From the NCBI GenBank assembly GCA_017427625.1, contig JAFRSL010000214.1, positions 1-5,668 on the forward strand: 5,668 nt of DNA, written 5' to 3'. The notes below the pieces were generated by a model, which worked only from the letters and a program-made list of their open reading frames with translations, searched no databases and was not told the origin of the DNA. Below, in pieces: positions 1 to 5,668 of the stretch. Made by a program: the position numbers and the translations under genes. This DNA comes from Synergistaceae bacterium (lineage in GTDB: Bacteria > Synergistota > Synergistia > Synergistales > Aminobacteriaceae). The stretch's first letter is position 1. Every line of letters begins with the position of its first letter.

Positions 1-1
1 A

Positions 2-3000
2 GCACAGGCCGTAGAGATTGCCGCGCTCCCAACCATAACCCTCACTGATGGCGATAGCGTTCTGCGGACATACGTTGACCCCAAAGATCTCTCAGCTTTC
101 ACACTCACTGATCAGGACGGCAAAACATACGAATACGGCAGGGATTACGTCCTTAGAATCAATGACACTGGCGACGGCTATGCGGTTTCGTGGCTGGTGA
201 AGAGTCCTGTTGACGGTACATCAGCATCAATTACTGACGCAAATACAGTAGTAGCGACGTATGCGCAGTACAGGAATATCAGTACCTCCTCTTTCACGTC
301 TGCTCCATTAGCGGCAAAAACTTACAGCCTATCCTTCCAGCCCGAAGCACCAGAAATGTCCGAGCAGGGAAGCTCAACTCTTGACGTTACAGGCTGGACG
401 AATATCACAGTGTCAGACGGCACAAAGACTTATACCGAAGGCACAGATTACACGATCAGCGGCAACACAATCACATGGTCAGGCACAACCCCAAGCACTG
501 ATGACAAATTCAACGACTTCTCCTTGCTTCAGCAGGCCTACACCAACACCACAGGCTCATCATCAATCCCGCGAGTAACCCTCACTGACTCCGACGGCGT
601 ACTCCGCACTTATCTCGACCTCAGCGACTCAGAGGTGAACTTCCAGCTCGCAGACGCAAGCGGGAACGCATACACTTACGGCAGGGATTACGTGATTCGT
701 GTCAGCGATGACGGGCAGGACTACGTGATTTCGTGGGCGGTTACGGGCGATTCCAACAATGACGGCACGACTGATGTCAAGGACTTCAACCCCGTTGTTG
801 CCGCTTATGCCTCAGAGAAGGACATCAACACATCAAACTGGAGGACCGCTCCGACAAGCGGAAATTTCACGTTCACAACGACCTCCACGAAGACGATCTC
901 GCTGTCAGGAAACGTAAAGGCTACTGACACCGACAAATCACTTGCTCACGTCCTGAACTCGTCATCATTAACCAGCGCGGATTATTCAAGCATCTCAATA
1001 CCAGGCTACACTCAGGGCAAGGATTATGTCATCGACAGCACTGGCACAATACGATGGCTTAACCAGAACAGCACGACTCCCGAAGCGTACAAGGCAACGT
1101 ACAAATTCAGCGATACGGCTTCCGTTACAGTGTCGAACATATCAGCATCAGGCACTAGCATAAGTGTGAGAATGCCCAGCCTGACAGATATGGGCGTAAA
1201 AACATTTGTGGGGGACAAACTCAACGGCTCAACCTCCTACAACTATGTTGACGAGAACGAAGGCAAAGCGGCTTTCACCCTCACTGACAGCGCGGGGAAT
1301 ACATACGAGTACGGCAAGGATTTTGCGGTGAGATGCTCATCTCTTACCAGTACATCACTTCAGCTCGTCATGCCGAACAACGGTTACTGGCCTTCCAGCT
1401 TCAGCAACACGACAAGGACAATCCCCGCAAACGAGACACTGACGCTGACATATAACAACACGGTATCTCGCTTCGTGTATTCGGAGGACACTCTCAAGGA
1501 CGGGCTAGGGTTCAAGCCTTCAGACTTGAGCAAGCTGACTATAACGGACGCTTACGGGAACGAGTACACGAAGGATACGGACTACGAGATCGACGCTTCG
1601 AGAAATGTATCATGGGTTGAAATTGAGGATTTGCCTGCACCGAACTCCTACACTGCAAGCTGCACTCTCGTTCAAGTTGACATTACTCCTGACTCCTCAA
1701 AGAGCAACTACGATTCATTGCTGACGGCTTCAGCTCTCCCAATTACCACTATCACAAATTACGGTTTTCCGACTGTTGATATAGCTATACCTAACAAGAT
1801 CGTAAGAACGATAGATGCTCTTAACCCTTCTGCCCCTGATGGTTATACGTTCTCTATTGCCCTGAAGAGCAGCGACGGGGATTATACTGTGTCAAGCGAT
1901 TATGTTTACGGCAGAGATTACACTGTAAGAAAAACAGATGATGCCAGCAATACAAGCAGAGGTTTGCTAGTAGCATTCCACAACAGGGCGGAAGTTACCA
2001 ACTACAAAAATCATGTAACCTCCAACCCTTCCACATATGGCACTGTAGACCTTTCAGGCACGCCGCATAACCGTCCAAGCTCAGATTACAGGGTCAGCCT
2101 TGTACATAAAGCAGAAAGCACGGACGCTTCCTCATTGTCATCGCTCATTAGTGAGGCTAATGGAAATTATGACAAGATTATTCTCACGGGCGACAACGGC
2201 AGGACGTACACCTATGTCAGTGATGTCAAAGATCTCGGCTACACCAACTTCACCATAGTTGACGGCGAAATCATGTTCCGCCCATCAGATACACCCAAGC
2301 ACCCCGCTGAAGGAGTCGGCTACACGTTCACTTACGACGCATTCTCCGTTGAGGGGACTGACACATACAGCTCCGCAAACACAACTCAGGAAGTCTCAAT
2401 AGCAATCTCTGACGATGCCGGAAATATTGGCGGAAATGCCGTGAGCTATGAGCAGATTCTCTCGTTCGCAAGCGTCTCTTCAACCGAAACCGACCAGGAC
2501 AAACTCGACTCCGCTCTGGGCAGCTTCTTCTCACTCACTGACAACAGCGGAAACTCCTACGTTTACGGCAGAGATTACAGGGTCAAGAAAGGCTCAAGCA
2601 CTGACGCTGATACAGGCGAATCCTCAACGGCTATAGAGTGGATTTCCGGCGGCAATACTCCTGCTGACGGCGACAGCTTCACACTCACTTTCGCAGGCAT
2701 TGAGACAATCTCAACAACCCTCCAGCGTTCGGCAACTGATGATGCGTTCTCACCTTCCGTAACACTCGATGACCTTGACGAAGGAACTGTTACAATCACT
2801 CAGGGCATGAAGACTTTTTACGAGGGCGTAGACTTCAAGCTTGCCAAAGATAGCGACGGCAACGCGGCAATCGAGTGGATCTCTGACGATGACGGCGGAT
2901 ATGAATGGTTCTACCCCGAAGCCGGAACAAGCTACACCGTGAACTTCACCGACGATGACGGCAATGTAACCTCATACACGGGCTACAAGAACTCATCAGA

Positions 3001-4528
3001 CACCCTCGACATGGCCGACTTGGGAATGTCCACAGCGAACGGATCAATCAGCCTACAATACGGCAGCGGACTTTCATACAAGCTCGACGCGCCTTCCCAG
3101 TATGACAGTGACGGGAACGAGATTGCGGACACTGACGGACACGCGGCTATAAGGTCAGCATATTCCACAGACATCACGAAGAGCGGAACGTCCTTCAATT
3201 TCCGCTGGCTCACACCAACTCTCACGTCTCACTCGAATCTCCCCTCGATGAATGATGAGATCACAGTTGAATATGAGTACGACGCTAACACGTTTGACCT
3301 TGAGGACGATTCGGACGGTGATTTGCTTTACGCTCTGGGTTTCGTGAAATCCGACAAGACTACGTATGACGATTACACGGAGGCCAAGAACGCTATACTT
3401 GATGTTGACGGCGAAGAAGTAGAGAGGGACTCGAACGACATAGGCGCGGATTACGAGAACGAACTCATCAAGGGCGTAACTATGCACCTCAAGGGACTCG
3501 GCGAAGTCTCGCTCGACATTTCACATGACGCTGAGAAGGCTGTTACGTCGATTCAGAGTTTTGTCGACAACTACAACGACCTCATGAGCTGGATGAACAC
3601 CCGAATGAGTGAAAAGCAGGTTGACGAGGACACGAAAGCCACGATTGACTCTGACGACTTCCGAATGAGATGGGGACTTCTTCACGGAAACTCGCTCCTC
3701 CGTAACACGAAGAGCCAGATGCGAAGCCTTACGTCCCAGAATTTCACGTTCTCGTTCACACAGCGCAAGAGCAGCGAGGAAGTCTACGGCCCGATGTCAT
3801 TCAACGGCCTGAGAACTTCATCGACGCTTAGGCTTAGAATTGGGACGAAGTATGTTGATGTTACGATTGACCCGACTGACACGCTGGAGACTATCGTGAA
3901 GAAGATTAGCGACGACACTAAGGGCGGGGCGATGAACGACATCTACTACGACGACAACGGCGAGAAGCTTAAGACTCCGTTGCTCAAGGCACTTGTTGAG
4001 AATGACAAGCTTGTGATACAGTCATCGAGCAACGACGAAATCACGATGTCAGGTTCGGCGGCCATGAACGCCCTCAAGATGAACTACACCTACAAGGGCT
4101 TGTACCAGATAGGACTCGAGTCGACGTCGGACGATTACGGCAAGAGCGGTGAACTTGTCTTTGACGAGAGCGAGTTCATGGAAGCTCTTGAGGATAATCC
4201 TGACGAGGTTCAGGCGTTGATGCTGAAGTTTGTGGGGAATTTCGACACGTGGATAAAATCAATGCTCAACAGCTCGGCTTCCGGCGAGACATCGGGAACG
4301 TTGACGCGCGAAATCGAGAACATTCAGACCAGGATTGACAGCATCAATGAGTACTTGGAGAACTATCAGGAGAGGCTCGACCGAATGGAGGAGAGTTTGA
4401 GGACGAGGTACGCGAACACTGAGACTCAGTTCTCGAAGCTCTCACAGCAGGCGAACTCAATCGCGGCGATTCTGAACCAGCTCAACGGTACAGCAACCGG
4501 CGGCGGTTACGGACAGACAAGCTCATAG
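2..4528 (+). CDS. fliD: Giant flagellar filament capping protein FliD (hook-associated protein 2), 5'-partial
   Basis: FliD forms the cap at the distal tip of the flagellar filament, where it helps exported flagellin subunits fold and insert. The frame is open from base 2, so 1,508 residues are visible and the true start lies upstream. A GTG at 197 is internal, because clear repeat sequence precedes it. In window numbering, residues about 10-1095 are diverged YGRDY-type repeats. Residues 1108-1200 are the conserved FliD block (LLYALGF, LDVDGEEVERDSNDIG, then GVTMHLKG and FVDNYNDLMSWM). Residue 1225 begins GLLHGNSLLRN. Residues 1276-1360 are a flagellin_IN-like insertion. Residues 1366-1400 hold GLYQIGLEST and SGELVFDESEF, and 1434-1496 form a heptad-rich helix. 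No signal peptide would be expected, as FliD leaves through the flagellar export apparatus. The usual family length is about 450-700 residues, so this is an extreme form. The C-terminal assignment is firm; the role of the repeat array is unknown. Confidence 0.9.
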   Translation, partial: AQAVEIAALPTITLTDGDSVLRTYVDPKDLSAFTLTDQDGKTYEYGRDYVLRINDTGDGYAVSWLVKSPVDGTSASITDANTVVATYAQYRNISTSSFTSAPLAAKTYSLSFQPEAPEMSEQGSSTLDVTGWTNITVSDGTKTYTEGTDYTISGNTITWSGTTPSTDDKFNDFSLLQQAYTNTTGSSSIPRVTLTDSDGVLRTYLDLSDSEVNFQLADASGNAYTYGRDYVIRVSDDGQDYVISWAVTGDSNNDGTTDVKDFNPVVAAYASEKDINTSNWRTAPTSGNFTFTTTSTKTISLSGNVKATDTDKSLAHVLNSSSLTSADYSSISIPGYTQGKDYVIDSTGTIRWLNQNSTTPEAYKATYKFSDTASVTVSNISASGTSISVRMPSLTDMGVKTFVGDKLNGSTSYNYVDENEGKAAFTLTDSAGNTYEYGKDFAVRCSSLTSTSLQLVMPNNGYWPSSFSNTTRTIPANETLTLTYNNTVSRFVYSEDTLKDGLGFKPSDLSKLTITDAYGNEYTKDTDYEIDASRNVSWVEIEDLPAPNSYTASCTLVQVDITPDSSKSNYDSLLTASALPITTITNYGFPTVDIAIPNKIVRTIDALNPSAPDGYTFSIALKSSDGDYTVSSDYVYGRDYTVRKTDDASNTSRGLLVAFHNRAEVTNYKNHVTSNPSTYGTVDLSGTPHNRPSSDYRVSLVHKAESTDASSLSSLISEANGNYDKIILTGDNGRTYTYVSDVKDLGYTNFTIVDGEIMFRPSDTPKHPAEGVGYTFTYDAFSVEGTDTYSSANTTQEVSIAISDDAGNIGGNAVSYEQILSFASVSSTETDQDKLDSALGSFFSLTDNSGNSYVYGRDYRVKKGSSTDADTGESSTAIEWISGGNTPADGDSFTLTFAGIETISTTLQRSATDDAFSPSVTLDDLDEGTVTITQGMKTFYEGVDFKLAKDSDGNAAIEWISDDDGGYEWFYPEAGTSYTVNFTDDDGNVTSYTGYKNSSDTLDMADLGMSTANGSISLQYGSGLSYKLDAPSQYDSDGNEIADTDGHAAIRSAYSTDITKSGTSFNFRWLTPTLTSHSNLPSMNDEITVEYEYDANTFDLEDDSDGDLLYALGFVKSDKTTYDDYTEAKNAILDVDGEEVERDSNDIGADYENELIKGVTMHLKGLGEVSLDISHDAEKAVTSIQSFVDNYNDLMSWMNTRMSEKQVDEDTKATIDSDDFRMRWGLLHGNSLLRNTKSQMRSLTSQNFTFSFTQRKSSEEVYGPMSFNGLRTSSTLRLRIGTKYVDVTIDPTDTLETIVKKISDDTKGGAMNDIYYDDNGEKLKTPLLKALVENDKLVIQSSSNDEITMSGSAAMNALKMNYTYKGLYQIGLESTSDDYGKSGELVFDESEFMEALEDNPDEVQALMLKFVGNFDTWIKSMLNSSASGETSGTLTREIENIQTRIDSINEYLENYQERLDRMEESLRTRYANTETQFSKLSQQANSIAAILNQLNGTATGGGYGQTSS
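29..568 (+). repeat. Composite repeat unit 1 (A1+B1)
   Basis: The unit begins at the proline of LPTITLTDGDSVLRTYVD. Its A core YGRDYVLRI starts at 134 and is followed by an AVSW strand and NTVVATYAQYRN. The B core EGTDYTISGNTITW starts at 437. It is the closest relative of the next unit: VLRTYVD matches VLRTYLD, and the two YGRDY cores are 543 bases apart. The order of strands is the same in both. Confidence 0.75.
569..1174 (+). repeat. Composite repeat unit 2 (A2+B2), with an EF-hand-like loop
   Basis: This unit starts PRVTLTDSDGVLRTYLD. The A core YGRDYVIRV is at 677, followed by VISW and NPVVAAYASEKDINTSNW, which aligns with NTVVATYAQYRNISTSSF of unit 1. The B core QGKDYVIDSTGTIRW is at 1013, then a YKATYKF strand. 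It differs from unit 1 by a short Asp/Asn/Gly-rich insertion after the A-module tryptophan (749-784), which looks like a calcium-binding loop. Confidence 0.72.
749..784 (+). other. EF-hand/dockerin-like calcium-loop motif in FliD unit 2
   Basis: The twelve residues DSNNDGTTDVKD place Asp at 1, Asn at 3, Asp at 5, Gly at 6, Asp at 9 and Asp at 12, matching the ligand pattern of EF-hand and dockerin loops. Position 8, normally hydrophobic, is Thr, and flanking helices are not obvious. The loop sits between two beta strands of a repeat module. Calcium binding is inferred from the pattern alone. Confidence 0.4.
1175..1738 (+). repeat. Composite repeat unit 3 (A3+B3), diverged
   Basis: The A core is YGKDFAVRC at 1310, preceded by FTLTDSAGNTYE, which matches FTLTDQDGKTYE of unit 1. 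The usual Ile-x-Trp strand after the A core has become LQLVMPNNG. The B core is KDTDYEIDASRNVSW at 1571, preceded by LTITDAYGNEY. The unit carries one cysteine in each half (AVRCSS and TASCTL), unusual for this otherwise nearly cysteine-free protein. An extracellular disulphide is possible but unproven. Confidence 0.68.
1739..2392 (+). repeat. Composite repeat unit 4 (A4+B4), AT-richer and most diverged
   Basis: The unit opens LPITTITNYG and has the intact A core YGRDYTVRK at 1907. The following Trp strand is replaced by GLLVAFHNR. The B half is recognisable only as GRTYTYVSD, then FTIVDGEIMF near 2250 and a closing GYTFTYDAF strand. By hand count, GC over 1741-2220 is about 45%, below the 53-58% counted in sample blocks elsewhere in the gene. 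This may mean a separate origin or faster drift. Confidence 0.6.
2393..2986 (+). repeat. Composite repeat unit 5 (A5+B5)
   Basis: FSLTDNSGNSYVYGRDYRVK places the A core at 2564, followed by TAIEWISGGNTPADGDSF and a FTLTFAG strand, a textbook copy of the module ending. The B core EGVDFKLAKDSDGNAAIEW is at 2822, followed by GTSYTVNFTDDDG. The stretch is rich in Asp-Gly turns (KDSDGN, SDDDGG, TDDDGN). Confidence 0.72.
2987..3286 (+). repeat. Degenerate terminal repeat module (A6-like)
   Basis: The segment keeps only parts of the pattern: SLQYGSGLSYKL near 3059 in place of the YGRDY core, FNFRWLTP in place of the Ile-x-Trp strand, and a closing ITVEYEYDA. An Asp/Gly-rich stretch (DSDGNEIADTDG) lies at 3104-3139. 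It links the array to the conserved FliD D1 block that follows, and could instead be a remnant of the native FliD D2 domain. Confidence 0.45.
3323..3715 (+). other. Conserved FliD D1 core
   Basis: This block carries the family's most recognisable features. LLYALGF is followed by AKNAILDVDGEEVERDSNDIG, equivalent to the 'A-x-x-x-V-[DN]-G-x-x-[VI]-x-R-x-S-N-x-I' element of FliD. Next comes GVTMHLKGLGEVSLDIS, then the helix IQSFVDNYNDLMSWMNTRM and GLLHGNSLLRNTKSQMRSL. It marks where the chain returns from the variable outer domains to the conserved filament-tip core, so the repeat array sits where D2/D3 normally are. Confidence 0.88.
3794..4081 (+). other. Flagellin_IN-like insertion inside the C-terminal FliD region
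   Basis: Between the LTSQNFTFSF helix end and GLYQIGLEST, most FliD proteins have little or nothing. Here about 96 residues are inserted. They read as a flagellin_IN-type motif: LRLRIGTKYVDVTI, then DTLETIVKKISDD (the usual 'dTl..v...In' helix), then ALVENDKLVIQSSSNDEI (the usual 'A...dgrLvi.S' strands) and SAAMNALKM. Such motifs occur in flagellins and hook-associated proteins. The assignment is by pattern only. Confidence 0.6.
4301..4489 (+). other. C-terminal D0/D1 coiled-coil helix of FliD
   Basis: The segment from LTREIENIQTRID to ILNQLNG is long, proline-free and shows heptad spacing of Ile, Leu and Met. It includes the familiar RLDRMEESLRTRYANTETQFSKL-type end, equivalent to 'rl...e..l..qf...e..ms.l' in other FliD proteins. 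This helix pairs with the N-terminal helix in the cap core. A short flexible Gly-rich tail follows (GTATGGGYGQTSS). Confidence 0.85.
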
Positions 4529-4539
4529 AAAATACTCCG

Positions 4540-4573
4540 GCACTCCCTGAGAGATTGGGGGGTGCTTTTTTTT
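4540..4573 (+). terminator. Rho-independent terminator of fliD
   Basis: GCACTCCC (4540-4547) pairs with GGGGGTGC (4558-4565) to form an 8-bp stem with one G-U pair and a 10-base loop. It is followed at once by eight T residues (4566-4573). It starts 11 bases after the fliD stop codon. Read from the other strand, the G-U pair becomes an A-C mismatch and the T tract is weak and offset, so it is probably a poor terminator for the convergent glycosyltransferase. Confidence 0.85.
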
Positions 4574-4578
4574 GCGGC

Positions 4579-5668
4579 CTAATATTTTTCTGCAAGGATA
4601 TTCTTCACGGCCTCAATGTCCCCGCACTTTACGACACAAGAGCGTCCGTCATGAAGAGTCTCAGAGTTTCCTCCTGCGTCATAGGCGATCACTGGGATAC
4701 CGCAGGCTTCGGCTTCAAGACAGACGGTCGGGTAATTCTCCTCACGGCTTGGCATGAAGAAAACGTCAGAGGCTGTGTAAATCTCAGCGAGTTCTCTGGG
4801 GCTTTCCGTCCGCTGAATGGCGATGATATTTCCGGGCAATGCTTTAATTTGCGACGGAGTTAATCCCACAAGTACAATCGCAAATTTATCGTGGTCAAGA
4901 ATTTCCGAGAGCTTCACAAAATCATCGAGGCCCTTGCGTCTCTCCCATATACTCGCTACTCCAAGAACAATAACTTTCCCTTCGAGATCATATTTTTCCC
5001 GGAAGTTTGAGGGGGTTGGCTTGAAAATTTCCGTGTTTATTGTGTTGTGCCTGACTTCGACGGGGTAATCCTTCAGGAAACTTTGCTTAACGAGTCCGGC
5101 GAGCCAGTTTGAAGGCGTTATTATCGTCATGTCCTTTACGCCAGTGAAGAGCCGCCGTTTGTCGTCATAATTCCTGTAACTGTTATCTCTGAGGCTTGAG
5201 GGGTATGAATTTCTTTCGGGGCAATTCCCGCAGTGAGTCCTCCATTTCTCACAGCCTGACATCGTGAAATACGCACAGTGCCCCGTGAAGCTCCAGCAGT
5301 CATGAAGCGTCCAGTATACTTTCATATTTGGCCGTGATTTTATCCAGCCGAAAAGCATCTCGATATTGATATAGTAGCCGTGAATATTGTGAAGCCAGAG
5401 AAGATTGGGGTCATAATCGTCCGCCCACTTCAGAAATTTCCTCGTTGCCCTCCGTGAATAGAAACCGTGCCTGTCAGTGAGTCGTGTCATTATCGCGTGA
5501 GCATGAACATCCCACATTGTCCCTATCCTCACTGCAATATCGTCGCGCTTTCCCGGAAAACGTCCGTAAGCAATCCTGACTTCATGGCCTTCGCGTTCAT
5601 ATTTTTCAGCGAGGGAGCAAGTGATTTTCCCTGTGCTGGTTTTCCCGAATACCTGATTGATGAATAAT
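4579..5668 (-). CDS. GT4-family (GT-B fold) glycosyltransferase, missing only the first few N-terminal codons
   Basis: The likely role is transfer of a sugar from an activated donor to a surface polysaccharide, lipid carrier or protein acceptor in the cytoplasm. The frame is open to the window edge, giving 362 visible residues. It begins LFINQVFGKTSTGKI, the typical N-terminal strand and glycine loop of this family, so the GTG at 5532 is internal and only about 2-5 residues are missing. NLLWLHNIHGYYIN and VYWTLHDCWSFTGHCAYF are hallmarks of the WcaC-like subgroup. Cysteines at 124, 131, 139, 146 and 149 form a Cys-rich patch. The C-terminal Rossmann domain has GVASIWERRKGLDDF (Arg244/Lys245 for phosphate contact) and the EX7E motif (Glu310, Glu318) in SREENYPTVCLEAEACGIP. 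It ends at AEKY, seemingly without the usual last helices. Donor and acceptor cannot be told. It converges on fliD, so it is not in the same operon. Confidence 0.9.
   Translation of the reverse strand, partial: LFINQVFGKTSTGKITCSLAEKYEREGHEVRIAYGRFPGKRDDIAVRIGTMWDVHAHAIMTRLTDRHGFYSRRATRKFLKWADDYDPNLLWLHNIHGYYINIEMLFGWIKSRPNMKVYWTLHDCWSFTGHCAYFTMSGCEKWRTHCGNCPERNSYPSSLRDNSYRNYDDKRRLFTGVKDMTIITPSNWLAGLVKQSFLKDYPVEVRHNTINTEIFKPTPSNFREKYDLEGKVIVLGVASIWERRKGLDDFVKLSEILDHDKFAIVLVGLTPSQIKALPGNIIAIQRTESPRELAEIYTASDVFFMPSREENYPTVCLEAEACGIPVIAYDAGGNSETLHDGRSCVVKCGDIEAVKNILAEKY

Larger units (their letters stand above)
29..3286 (+). repeat. Array of about 11 diverged YGRDY/EGxDY beta-type modules within FliD
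   Basis: One protein motif recurs through this stretch: a Thr-Asp-x-x-Gly turn, an aromatic strand, Tyr-x-Gly-x-Asp-Tyr, often an Ile-x-Trp strand, then commonly a Pro-Gly turn and a closing Tyr-x-Val-x-Tyr-like strand. Subtype A cores (YGRDY or YGKDF) lie at 134, 677, 1310, 1907 and 2564. Subtype B cores (EGTDY, QGKDY, KDTDY, EGVDF) lie at 437, 1013, 1571 and 2822. Degenerate copies lie near 2222 (B) and 3059 (A). Neighbouring cores are about 80-120 codons apart, which suits small Ig-like or similar beta-sandwich domains; that fold is inferred. In FliD this position corresponds to the variable, outward-facing D2/D3 region. The copies have diverged far enough that little long nucleotide identity remains. 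Confidence 0.8.

Noticed and set aside
197..199. GTG as the start codon of the long + strand gene
   Set aside because: The same frame is open back to base 2 and encodes a clear repeat module (ITLTDGD to YGRDY) before this codon.
29..3286. CRISPR array or tandem DNA satellite
   Set aside because: The periodicity is about 540-660 bases, is seen mainly at protein level, and stays in one open frame; there are no short identical repeats with unique spacers.
3155..3487. 110-codon open frame on the - strand
   Set aside because: It lies wholly opposite the conserved FliD D1 region, has no recognisable domain, and is explained by the codon bias of fliD.
4529..4578. Efficient bidirectional terminator serving both genes
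   Set aside because: On the - strand the hairpin has an A-C mismatch and no T tract directly after it, so only the fliD direction is well supported.
4555..4863. 102-codon open frame on the + strand, opposite the glycosyltransferase
   Set aside because: Its start lies in the fliD terminator and it is antisense to the EX7E region of a well-supported gene; its sequence shows no family features.
5617..5649. Walker A (P-loop) motif in GKTSTGKIT
   Set aside because: The residue after the lysine is Ile instead of Ser or Thr, and the context is the glycine loop of a GT-B glycosyltransferase.
5467..5667. Open frame on the + strand at the window end
   Set aside because: It is antisense to the conserved N-terminal domain of the glycosyltransferase and has no recognisable content.

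Overview
The window holds two genes arranged tail to tail, and both run off its edges. Almost all of it is coding. Positions 2-4528 on the + strand encode the C-terminal 1,508 residues of a very large flagellar filament cap protein (FliD, hook-associated protein 2). Positions 4579-5668 on the - strand encode a nearly complete GT4-type glycosyltransferase that lacks only its first few codons. The 50-base gap between them holds a rho-independent terminator for fliD.

The fliD identification rests on its last third. There is a conserved D1 block (3323-3600), a 'G-L-L-H-G-N' block (3674 onward), an 'I-G-L-E-S' to 'G-E-L-V-F-D' segment (4097-4200) and a heptad-rich C-terminal helix (4301-4489). Before this (about 29-3286) lies an array of about eleven diverged beta-rich repeats. 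Each has a Tyr-x-Gly-x-Asp-Tyr core and usually an 'I-x-W' strand. The repeats mostly alternate between two subtypes, giving composite units of about 180-220 residues. The conserved FliD N-terminus must lie upstream, so the whole protein should be well over 1,550 residues; ordinary FliD proteins are roughly 450-700. A second insertion, resembling a flagellin_IN motif, sits inside the C-terminal FliD region.

The organism is a flagellated bacterium with moderate GC (hand counts of about 53-58% in much of fliD, lower in the glycosyltransferase). The cap architecture and the glycosyltransferase type would suit an anaerobic or host-associated lineage such as Synergistota. That is a low-confidence impression, not something the sequence proves.

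If the two genes work together, the likely theme is the cell surface: a filament cap carrying a large modular array that could act as an adhesin or spacer, next to a sugar transferase that could modify flagellin or build a surface glycan. They are convergent, so they are not one operon, and the functional link is inference only.
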